Source of the DNA: Pleodorina starrii
Taxonomy: Eukaryota; Chlorophyta; Chlorophyceae; Chlamydomonadales; Volvocaceae
DNA length: 64,000 nucleotides
Direction of reading: 5' to 3'
Assembly (NCBI GenBank): GCA_030267565.1
Contig: BRXU01000003.1
Location: forward strand, 682,001-746,000
Shown: piece after piece, positions 23,479 through 34,200 of the stretch
Numbering within the stretch: position 1 is the first letter of the stretch
Layout of the letters: every line of letters starts with the position of its first letter
The notes under the pieces: generated by a model
Database searches by the model: none
The model's input: only the letters and a program-made list of their open reading frames with translations
What the model was told of the DNA's origin: nothing
Translations under genes and position numbers: made by a program

Positions 23479-26400
23479 GCTGAGTCTTGTGGCCCCGCCA
23501 GGGGCCAAAGCAGCGGCAGCAGCAGCAGCAGCGGCGGCGACTGCGGGGGCGGTGGGGGCGCTGCTGGCAGCAGCGGCGGCGGCGGCGAGGCGCAGTTGCC
23601 AGTGGTTTGTGGGGACCTGCCCTCCGATGGATGCTGCTCGGATGTTTTGACGTGCTGCGGGAGCTCCTGCTCCTGCTCTGTGGAATGGGTGATAAGGCGA
23701 GCGGCGGGACCGAGGGCGAGGGCGAGGGAAGGAAGAGGGCGAGCGCAGCACCCGTCCTCCGTTGCCTCAGCGCTGCGCGGCGCTGTGCTGTGTGGTGGAG
23801 GCGGGCGCGGAGCGCGCAGGCGTGCAGACGCGTGCAAGCGCGTGCGCGTGCGCGTGTGGAGATGGTTGGTGGGAGGGCTGTGGGGTCGGGAGCGCGGAGG
23901 CTGACGCGGGGCAGTGGGGGGAAAGGGGGTGGCGCTGCGTTGCTGCGAAGGCAAGTTGTGTGGAGTTGCACTGGGAAGGGGTGTCTCGCCACCCCTCGTC
24001 GCTCCTGTGGCCGGCGGGACCGCCCTGGTCCATGCCCCCCCCCCCGAACCGGCCGACCCGGCTGCCTTGTGGGCCCTGCGCCGCTGCCCCCCGGCCTCAT
24101 GCGGGGGGCAGCGGCGCTTGGGGGGCACCCTGGAAGACGGGAGTTTCGGTGGCGTGGGTTGGAAGGAGGAACGCGGGGGCAGGGGAGGTAGGACGGCTGG
24201 CGGGCGGGCTGCCGTCGCGTCGTGCCGTTCGCTGACGTCGCCGCCGCCCGGAGCGCGCGTCTCCCAGAAGCCGCCTGTGCCGCGCTGCGCGCTTGATTTG
24301 CGTGAAATGCGGGTTCCGAGGGCTCCGAGGGTTTATGTGTGTGTCTGCGCTTTTGTGTGCGTGTGCGTGTTTGTGCTGGGCCAAACACTGTACATAATGC
24401 TATGTAGGTGAAGAGGCTGAGGCTGACCAGCTTTGACCAGCTGAGAGCATGGCAGGGAGGCGGGGTCGAGCAGACAGAGGAGGACAGGTGCTGTAAGTAG
24501 TAGCGCGAGGCGCTGATTGGTATCGATTTGGTTTGGTCTTTCTCGCAATCTCGAAACAGGAAAGAAGAAGGCGAGGAAAGGCGCTTCCGCGGGGGGGCGG
24601 GGGGAAGGCAGCGCGATGCTTCCGTGACACCGCCTCGGGGGAGGTGGCGGCTGGCCGCCGCCCCACACCATCCCTGGAGTGGGACCAGGCGGAGCCGGGT
24701 AGAAGCTTGGGGAGCGGTGGGCGATGGTTGTGAAATTAGGTCGGCAGATCGACGTGCCGGGGCCCGTCGGATTGAAGTACGACAGGCGGGAGCGGTGGTA
24801 GGGTACCGGTATTGGCTGTTTCGCATTCGTCCGTTGTTCTAGTGCGTCGCCGTCTTGACCCAGACAGAGACCGCAGGAGGTATTTTGGACTGCTGTGCCT
24901 TGCGCCGCTGCCCCGTTGACTTGGGGATACGGTACCCGTCCTCTCCACTGGGCTGGTTCGTTCGGGGTTGGACGGGGATATCGCCGCGCGCGCGCGCGCC
25001 TTCACCCACCCCACCCACCCACTCACACCGAGCGACGGATGTTGCCGAAGTGTGTGTGAGCGCGTCGCGTCGCGTCGCGCGAGGCTCTGCCGGCGCGGCG
25101 CGGCGGGGCGTCGCACTATTTGAACCGCGGCGCCGCATTGCGGCAGCCGGCGAGGCCACAGGCTAGGGCTGCGGCGCAGCCACGCGCTTTGTTACGGTAT
25201 CACGCTATCACTAGAGTTGACCGACCCGGGGGGGTTGTGCCTGCGGTGGGAACGGCAGGCGGCGTACGTGGTTGGGGGGCCTGTGCGCGCGGGCTGGGGG
25301 GGGCGCCAGTGCGGGCGGGTCGGGTCGGAGTACAGAGACTAGGGAGGGAGGGAGGGAAGGAGTTAGGGAGAGTACAGTTCCCACAGCAAAACAACGTTGT
25401 TGCAGTTCTTGACGTTTACGGCAGCCGGTGGACCAGGTCGTGCCAGGCAGGGCCGGGCCGCCTGCCACCGAGTTTCGGAGCTCCGAAGGCGGCGTTGTGG
25501 AAAGGAGCCAAGGTGGGAGGGGAGGAGGCAATCGCATATTCCCGTGCGGTGGCCTTAGGATGGAGGGGGAGGGGCCTTCCGGGGGTCGCAGCGGGAGAGT
25601 GCTACTGGTTCGTTGTCGCTTATCTTCTGCCATACCGTATATTTCCCCGGGGGGCCGACCGTGCGGCAGCGCGCGACGATTCCTGCTTTTACGTATTTCT
25701 GCTTGTAATGCGCGGTATGTTGAATACGGTAGGCACTTTCTGTCGTTTGTCTGTAGTGCTGTGCTTGCTGTACTGCAAGGGACGGCGCCGTCCGGGCGCT
25801 CCGGAGCTGCCGTATATTGCGTCCTTCCGTGCCGTACCTGCCGTAACTTTAGGGATGTGCCGTACAGTCCATGGCGGATTTCGGGCAACCTCGGCCGCTG
25901 GATCAGTAGGCCTGCCTGACTGTACTCCGACCCTCCGGTCGGGGGGAGCCCCCTTTTGAGTTGTGCGCGCTTTTTTTGACGGTTTTGAGCAAGTCCTGCC
26001 ACAGCAGACGTCAAAGGCGGGGCACGCGCCTGCGATGCTTTTCGCACCCAGACCTCCCGGGCGCGCTCCCCCCGCCTTGTGTTCTTTTCGAAGAAGGGAA
26101 AGGCCTCGACCCCGGAGGACTAGCCCCCACCCCCCGGGCTCGGGGGCGTTTAAAGCCGCCTTCCGCCCCCAAGTCCCCAACTCTCGAATTCCCCCCAATG
26201 CGCATCGGTCCTGGTTGATGTGTACCGGTACGCCCTTGTATCGGTACGGTAAACCGTGTCTTGTAACGAAGTGAACCAGATGTGCCAGCTCGCACCGCTT
26301 TAGGTCTGGTTGCTCTTGCGACAAACTGGACGGTGGCATCTGAGAAGCGTCGCAGCCCTTTAGAGGGTCTGGATCTCACTGTAGTTTAAGGGTTTTGGTT

Positions 26401-27058
26401 GGAGGGTTTTATGGTTTACAGTGGGCTCCAGACTCATGGAAGGGTTGGGACACTACAGCTTTCGTAAGTAAGTAGTCCTCACGAATGTTTTGGTTGATTA
26501 CCAGAGCCGCAGAGAAGACGTCGCAGAGGCGCGGAAACGACGGTGGATTCGTGCAGACGTCACCCGCCACAGCCAATCCGTGGCAAAGGGGACGCCGGTG
26601 AGGAGAGACAACAAACATCTTGCGACATCTGTTGTGCGAACTTCCTGCTAAGCGGTACATGAGAGGGGGGGGAAGCTAAAATGATAAAAAAAATTAAGAA
26701 AAATAAGGATAACGTCCAGTCCCAGGCGGCAACCAACAAACTCCAACGATCAGCAACGACATTTCATTGGCCATTGACAGGTCAGTTGGGACGAGCCACG
26801 TCACGTCAGGTCTCCTGCCGACACCTGACGCGACATGGGGCGCCCACCATTCGGGGCCTTCATTACCATAACAGGCGTGAATAGAATTGCACATGACGCA
26901 ACGCCTTGGGGCACATCAGACAAATCCATCAGGCCAATCGGGGCTTGCCGCACGTCGAAGTACTCCAGTCGACCCGCAGAGGCGGGAAAGCGCTTTTGCC
27001 AGCACCGTCAACACCGTCCGCAGAACTTCACACATCTGAATCGCCGTCGCCTCAAGCC
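23479..27058. other. Non-coding stretch between kinase and PhlG-like gene
   Basis: No conserved exon was found in either strand. It includes CAG/GCG-rich sequence just after the kinase stop, a TG-rich tract at about 24330-24380, an alternating CG run at about 24985, and a GGGA run at 25342-25357. Open frames of up to about 500 codons occur on the minus strand at 23315-24826 but overlap the kinase exon and are composed of biased Pro/Arg/Ala sequence. The last few hundred bases should hold the promoter and 5' untranslated region of the next gene. Confidence 0.45.
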
Positions 27059-29573
27059 ATGCGCGCACTGCCTCAGCGTCCTTTCGTCAAGCCCCGCTCC
27101 CGAGCCGCCCCCCGAAAGCAGGCAAACGCCGGCAGCCCCTCATCACTCAAAGGCGGCCTGCTCCTGCTGCTGCTGCCGCTGCTGCTGCTGATCTGTACTC
27201 TGGGACCTGCCTCCCGAACGGGCGCAGCTGCAGCCGCCGGCGGCGTCAGCGCCGCCGCCGCCGCCGGCTCGGAGCCAGCCCCAGGCACCAACACCAACGG
27301 CGTCTTCAGGAGCCGCAACTCGTCAGGGGCGGCAACCCAGCCGCCGCCCTCTGCCCCCCGAAACAGCTCCTCGGGTAGCACCGCCGCTGATGAGCCACGC
27401 GGCAACACCACCGCCACCACCACCACAACAACAACAACAACCGCACGCCAGCTGAGCCTGCCTTGCCTACACACCCGGCCGCCTCCAGAGCTGGGCTGGC
27501 CACCCATGCGCTGCCCCGCCGAAAGTATCGTACAGATGACGGAAGAGTACGACAAGTTTAAGGCGCTGCATCTGACGCTCGTCCACGCGCCGCTGCCGGG
27601 GGTCAACTCGACGCACATCGAATGGTGGTTTCGGAGCGCGTTGCCGTCGACCATCATCTACCGGGGCCGCTCTTGGGACGCCTACAAGCTCTGGCACCCA
27701 GGTGCGGGCGGGCGGGGTTGACCCTTGCTCCGGATTTGATCCGTACACGCGACCGTACTCCCGTACTCCAGTACCCAGTACCCTAGTACGGGCTTGTGGG
27801 ATCGGACAGGCCCGGGGGGCTGGACCTTACGGTGTGAGCATGAGTACGGCATGTTGTGTGTGTGTGGGGGGGGGGGAAATGGACAAGGGACGGGCGCTGT
27901 CATGACGTGCGGTCACCGGAGGAAGGCGATAAGTACTCTGGTAGCGTGGGGCTGAGGGTTCGGGGACTGGGGGAGCCGGCCAGGAGCTCCTGGGGGCCAA
28001 GGCCTTCCCTCCTCAGCTCCTGGTTTCCAAACGCGACCCGGGAGTTTTACGTACACCCGCGAATACGTAACCCTGCGTAAGTACCTGCCTTCGCTGCCGT
28101 ACCGGTACGGTATCCGCTCCCCATTCCTGCTTCTTCCTCGATTTTCCGCCGTGATGACCGGCGTTGCTTACGGTACTTCTCCACCGATCCCGCGTTGATG
28201 ACTGGCGTTGCTTTACTTCTCTACCGATCCCGCGCTAATCACACCGCCACTCCTCCCCTGCCAGTTGATCACGTGCTGTTCGAGCGGACGAGCATCACCG
28301 ACCCGCGGGTCAGCGACCCAGAGCTGGGGAACGCCAACACGACGGTGCGGCCGCCTGCAGTCCCCGCGGTGCGCATCGTGGAGCAGTTCAGGGGCCCGAT
28401 CAACTCCTCAGCCGCCTCCTCCTCCTCCGCCGCCGCCGCCGCATCTGATGCCGGTGCCGCTGCGGGCGGCAGTGGGGGTGCGCCCGCCGCCGCCGCCACC
28501 ACCGTCAAAGCGTACGGCAGTGGCGGCGGCCGAGAGAACGCAACCTACGTGACGTACCCCCTGGATGCCACGTTGGTGCTCAACGACACGCAGCGAAACA
28601 TGCACCGGTGAGGCCTGGAGTGAGGCGAAGGTGAAGGTGAAGGCTCGCCCGACGATCGGTGCGTTTTTGTTTTTCCTTCGTGTAGCCACGCACCCACGTA
28701 CCCGGTACCGCTGTTGAGGCCCCTTGTGGGTGTGGGCCCCCATGGGATCTGGAGCCTGTGGGCGTGGGGACTGTGGGTTGCACATCGAGCCCTCCTTTCG
28801 GCGCTTTGCAGTTCTATCATTCTTACACGGTTTACAGTGGACCCGACCCCGAGGACCCAGTGCTGAACCAATTGTGACAGGCAGTGAATCCTACCGGATG
28901 CTACCGTACTGTACCGCTACTACTTGTTGTACCGCTCCTTCCCAGGCCCTCCTCACGGTCGGGCGCCGTCCCTTCCCCCGCCCATCCGCCCACCCCAACC
29001 CACCCCAACCTACCCCTGCTTCAGGTTGTTGTACTACATGGGCAGTACGGTAATGCAGGAGCTGTACCACACCTGGGAGGACAGCCACGATGGACTGCTG
29101 CTCACCAGCAAGTGAGTGCGTGACTGTTAGAGCGTAACGGACAGCGTAACCCGTAGCGCGGAGCAGCCTAATGTGAAGACAACACGACATGCGGTCTGGG
29201 CAGGGCAGTGCTGTAGGCTTGCAGTAGCTGTAGGCTTGCAGTAGCTTGGCCCTTAGAGCATCCTTTGGAGAGTCCTCACCCAACCTGAACTCCTTCTGTT
29301 TACGACTGGGTGCCGTGACGCTGCCGTACATGCCGGTACAACCACGTCCGTATTGTCGTTTTACCCCCGCACAGATTCATCCTGGGTGGCAGGAACCGGG
29401 CCGCAGCGGAATTCAACCAGGTGGTGCTGTCCTCCGCTTTCCCGCCGGCACGGCGAGAGGCGTGGGTTCTGCACGCCGTGGAAGAATTCGGCAACATGCC
29501 GTACTTTCTCCGGGAGGCATTCGAACGGAACGCCGGCGCCAACGCCAAGAGCTTGCTGCTGCCCGGGCGGTAG
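27059..29573 (+). CDS. Membrane-anchored DAPG hydrolase (PhlG)-like protein
   Basis: Four exons: 27059-27701, 28265-28607, 29025-29111 and 29375-29573, all in phase, giving 423 residues. Residues about 25-43 (GGLLLLLLPLLLLICTLGP) form one hydrophobic segment after a basic leader, suggesting a signal anchor or signal peptide. A Ser/Thr/Ala-rich linker follows, then a domain resembling PhlG hydrolases, which cleave a C-C bond in 2,4-diacetylphloroglucinol using zinc: HIEWWFRSALPS, AYKLWHPVDHVLFE and, near the end, HAVEEFGNM. The family's zinc ligands are two His and two Glu; the His of WHPVDH and the HxxxE of HAVEE are good candidates by position, an inference not tested here. A second low-complexity insert (Ser/Ala/Gly, about residues 265-305) interrupts the domain. 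The Met at 27059 was preferred to an in-frame one at 26906 because it sits just before the anchor. Substrate is unknown; the family call rests on remembered motif patterns. Confidence 0.66.
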
Positions 29574-30138
29574 AACAAGACGCCAGCTGGCCCGCAGGTC
29601 GCAAGTGACCCGCGGGTCACTTCAGGTCACTTCAGCTTTATTGATCTGTTGACGGATGTTTGTGGTGGGAATGCTTGGGGATTCGATACAGGCTATGCGA
29701 AGTTTCGCTGGCAAAAATAATGGCAGTGGGCTAATGTTGTAGTTGTTACAGCGGGCTCAAGAATGCACACCGGTATAACCACTGGGGGGACAGCGTGCGG
29801 AGTCACTGTCGGCAAGGGTCACCTACCGGGCACGGTCGGGTTCGGTATTATTCGCTCGCTCATCAGCAATCTCGCTGCCGCACTGAGGCAGAAAGGCACT
29901 GTTGGTTGGTCGTACACTTGGGTTTCACATACGCCTGGGTTTCACTCGCATCTGGGCGCTGTTTCGAGCCTGTTTCGTGTTGTTCCTTCCAACGTGCATG
30001 GTGGTGAGGGCAGTAAGGGCATGCGGACGTGCGTGCGGATGAACTTGCGGGGTAGGAACTGAGCGGGTCGTCCATACACTGTCGTACCGAGCTGCGCCAG
30101 CAGCAGCACCCTGCTTGCAAGGTGGGCCAGTAATGCAG

Positions 30139-30172
30139 GTGGGGGGGTTATCCACGTATAGGTGGGGGGGGG
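30139..30172 (-). repeat. Dispersed C-rich repeat, short copy
   Basis: On the minus strand this reads CCTATACGTGGATAACCCC, matching the 3' end of the longer copies at 34412, 43687 and 60591. Only the end of the element is present. Confidence 0.6.
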
Positions 30173-30649
30173 TTGCGGATTGGAGGGAGGCGGTGCAGGG
30201 TTCTGCGCCGCCTGGCGTGGGGGCGGCCCTGGTGATGCCGAATATCTAGTGTGGCTGGCAATCGGGCTGTGAGAGCGTGCAGGCCCGCGTCACGAACATA
30301 TGAGAAGGTTTCAATACCGTACCAGCACATGTAAGCGGTCGTACAGCACGGGGACCTGGGCCACGGCCTTCTGTGCATCCCAGACCCCACTATGGCTCAG
30401 ATGATGTTATGCAACGTTCTGTGTGAGGAAAGTTAGCTAGGGCTCGCACCGGCTCACGTCCTTGTTGATTTGCTGGCTGGCCATGCACGCGACACTTTAT
30501 TGGACAGTTTATTGACGTCTGATGGGCTGTGCATCGTCAACAGGCGTGAACCCAAATCTTAAGGGCGCAGATTCCCGGTATTAGAGTGGTGGGACTGCTT
30601 TACAACCCTTACAAGTTACAACCACAGAAAGTCAACGTAAAGCGCGGCA

Positions 30650-30740
30650 GCGCCACACATCAGCTTGTGTTGATGTGTGGCGCTCACCCCCCTCCCCCCG
30701 CCTCCCCCGCCTGAGCGGGTGGGGGAGGCGGGAGGGGTGA
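30650..30740. repeat. Two adjacent inverted repeats (hairpins)
   Basis: The first is a perfect 13-bp stem (30650-30662 with 30671-30683, GCGCCACACATCA and its complement) around an 8-base loop. The second, immediately next to it, pairs a C-rich arm (about 30684-30709) with a G-rich arm (30720-30740) with small bulges. Both lie between genes. Confidence 0.75.
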
Positions 30741-31239
30741 CACACACTGCATGCGCCAAGGCACGGGTTCCGGCCTTTTCACGTCTTCAGTCGTTTAGTG
30801 TGCCCAGCCCGTCGTACGTGACGTCCTGGCAGCATATGGCCTCGCCCAGCACGTACTCGTCCTGACGTGTCCAGCTGTCAACGTGTCGAGTACCAACTTC
30901 ATTGCGCGCGCCTCCGTAAATGCTAGTTAAGTGCCCGTTCCGTTGGCTGTTCTGAAAGTACGTCTGTCGATGTCCTGAAGGCCTGCAACTTATATCGTTG
31001 TATGCGGCAACCGGCAATACGACTTGCAACAGCTCGCAGGGCGGTTGACTTCTTCGCAGACGATCAGGGCGTCCTGCGCGTGTCAACGGGCATATTTCAT
31101 TACCTGACTAGGTGGCAATTACAATACATGACTGGACAAGTCAGAAAGCGAACTGTTGCAATCGTGGGCGCATTCGGGAGCTTGCTTTAGATGACTGAGC
31201 CTGAGGCTCTTTTCATTTAGTGTTCGAGGATCTATCAAT

Positions 31240-34200
31240 ATGCGAGGTCATAGTCGGCGGCATCACCAGCAGGCGCAAGGGCCACGCCCGTCTCTGCTAG
31301 CGCATTTACCGCAGGCGCTTGTGATAGCAGCCATCTTCTCAATCGTCATATATGCTGGCTGGGCTTATCAGACTCTGAGTATCCGCTCTGGACACCCTGG
31401 GCCGGCGCCGTCGACGGCACCATCCGTTAGACTCCTCAAGCCGGAGCAGGTACCCCCGCCGTTTAGCCTTCAGTCGGGGGAGCAAGCACCGCGCCCCTCT
31501 CCAGGGCCGCCTTCCGCCCCTAGTCCGTCGCAGGCAGAAGCCAAAAACCCGCCGTCGCGACCGGCGCCGGCGCGCGCACCCCCCTCGCTGCCTGCCCCGC
31601 CCCCTCCCTCCCCGCCACCACCGTTTCCCCCGCCGCCCTCCTGACACCGCCGCGGCCGTCCCCCGAACCGCCCTCGCCAGCCCCAGCGCAGCCCCGGCAG
31701 CAGCAACAGGAACAGCAGCAGCAGCCATTCCCTGGGGGCAGCGGCTTCCGAAGGCGGGCCTGCGGGCTTTTCCGATCACACGGGGGCCGGGGATGAACCG
31801 TATGCCGATGATGCCGCTGATCGGCAGTACTCCGATGCATATGCCAGCGCTGACCCCGGTGACGCTCTGCAGGCCAATGGCGGCGGCGTTGCTGCTGCGG
31901 CTGCCGGGTTCGCGGTGGGGAGCCGCGTGGGTCGCAGCTCGGGCGCGCAGCTGACGCGGCCGTCCCCCGGCGGGACGCTGTTCAGCTGGGGCCTGAAGGA
32001 GTGGAGGCTCGGGCGGCTGGCAGGTGCGTCTCTGCGGATCGGACGGACGGGGCAGGCGGGTGGGTCGGAAAAACGAGCGGAGCGACGCGTTAGATGCACG
32101 GGCGGGGAGGGCGTTCGGGTGCCCCACGTCAGGGTCGGTCGGCGATCTGGGTCGGCCATCTGGGTCGCGGCTCGTAGCCTCGCAGCCCGATCCAGCAAAC
32201 GGGACGTTATCCCGCGGACCGCTTGTCGCCGGAGAGACGAAACGAAACGCAATGGCGCTGGACGTTCACCGCTTGCTCTGTGAGCCGCCGCCTTGCGACC
32301 CCGGGGCCCACTTGGCCGGGTGGCTCATGTGAGGATGCGTGTGCCCCTCCGGCGCTCCGGGGGGTCAGGGGGGTTGATGGCGATGGCACTCCCTCCCATG
32401 CGTGTGCCCCTCCGGGGGGTCGGGGGATCAGGGAGTGATACGCTCCTTTACGGTATATAAAAAATGAGTCACTGCGGGGCTCGAGGGGTTGATGGCGGTC
32501 CCTCCCTCCCTCCCTCCCTCCCTCCCTCCCTCCCTCCCTCCCTCCCTCTCAGGCGATGACTCCATTCCGGAGCCGGCGCTGCGCCACCTGACGGTCATCT
32601 CCGCCGCCGCCAGCCGCCACTCGGCCGTCGTGACCAATGACGGCGTGGTGTGGACCATGGGCAGCAACGACTCGAGGTGAGAGCGCGTCACCTCCTCCGG
32701 GGATGAGGGGGAACCCAGAGATGTGATGACGCTGCGGTACCGCGGATGCGGCGTTTTTTGGTCGGGGAGCAGCGGGTTTGTTTCATAGGTGCCTGCCTTC
32801 CTTTGGAATGACGGCCTCATCCTCAAGGCCTCGGCCTTCTCGATTTTGCTGTTCGTACGGCAGCTCCACACTTTCCGCTGTGTCCATGAACACGAGCGCA
32901 AACCTTGTTGTTACTGCTCCAGGGGCGGTGGCGGCCACGGCAGCCCTCCGCTTGCCGCGTCTGGTCAGCTGGGTCGCGGCGGCAGCAAGGAGCCGGGGCC
33001 GGTGGAGGGTCCCCTGGTCGGCAAGTTCGTGGTGCAGGTGGTGACTGGCCGCTACCACACGCTGGCGCTCACCGACCAGGGGGAGCTCTACTCGTGGGGA
33101 CTCAATGACTGGGGGCAGCTGGGGAGGGCGGCCGCCGGGGCCCAGTCGGAGGCGGACCCCTCGCCTTGCACAGCCGGCGCGAGCTGCCACTCGGGAACGT
33201 GAGTGCCCCACCATTGTTACGGGTGCGGCGGAGAGGGTCCCTGGAGCGCTGTTGGGGAAAAGGCTCGATGAAGCAGGATTGCAATGTGCATATACACCAT
33301 GCCCCTGCGTAGTATTTGTTACGTGCTCCTACGCGCCGTGCGCTTACATGCAGTATGGAGTGTCCGCTGCAGCGATCTGCGTTAGGCTAAGATATGGGCT
33401 GTGGCTGCGAAACACGAGATGCGGCCACGAAACAAACGGGGGGCCCTTTTGTGTGCGTGAGTGTGTGTGTCGAAATCAAAGGGGAAGGACAGCAGCTGAC
33501 GGAACGGAACGGAGCCAGGCCGTCGCAAGGGTGCCGCGGCAGGGGCATGGGGGAGATGCAGACAGGGCACGTAGGTCAAGCGTCGCATCCCCTCGCATGA
33601 CAAGCGACCGACTAACGCCGAGTGTCCTTAAGGCTTCGTGTGTAACGCCTCCGCATCCACCTTCTCTCGTCCGCCTGGTGCGCAGCCCCGGCCTGGTGTC
33701 GCTGCCCGGCGGTGCGCGCGTGGTTGGCGCCGCCGCGGGTCGCTACGTGAGCATGGCAGTGGACGAGTCGGGGCGGCTGTACACGTGGGGCCACGACGGC
33801 TGCTCCAACGGCGGCAAGCTGCCGGAGAGGGACCAGGCGCACAAGCCGCGGCTGGTGGGCGGACAGCTGGCGGGTAAGGGCCGGTGGGGGGGGGGGGCAG
33901 GGAGGAGCCGGCCTTCCTTCCAGGAAAGCGCTTGTGATATATCATATTAAGATATTATCATTGGAAGGCTGTACAGCCTCCCGTTTGGTACACACATCCC
34001 TAGTCCTGCAGATAGGACAAATACCGGTACACGATACTGGCATGCACGAAGAAAAGACCGTCTGATCGCTGTCTTAGTCCCGGTCCTGCTGCTGCGCCTG
34101 CTTCCGCCCAATCGGCCTGCCCTTCCCTTGGTTCCAGGCAAGCGCGTGGTCGCCTTCGACGCGGGGTACGTGTTCTGGCTGGCTGCCACAGCTGAGGGCG

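Larger units (their letters stand above)
29574..31239. other. Non-coding stretch with hairpins between PhlG-like and RCC1-sulfotransferase genes
   Basis: No coding similarity recognised. It contains the 20-bp palindrome at 29603-29622, a reverse-oriented copy of the dispersed repeat at 30139-30172, and two consecutive inverted repeats at 30650-30740. A TGTAA at 30330-30334 is a possible polyadenylation signal for the upstream gene, though it is about 760 bases past the stop. Confidence 0.5.

Noticed and set aside
23315..24826. 503-codon minus-strand open frame downstream of the kinase
   Set aside because: It overlaps the last kinase exon and is Pro/Arg/Ala-biased sequence without any recognised domain; GC-rich DNA has few stop codons.
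25120..25959. 279-codon plus-strand open frame between kinase and PhlG-like gene
   Set aside because: No domain, no clear splice partners, low-complexity composition.
31642..31644. TGA read as selenocysteine in the RCC1-sulfotransferase gene
   Set aside because: The position lies in a Pro-rich stalk, not an active site, no SECIS-like element was seen, and a normal intron removes the codon in phase.
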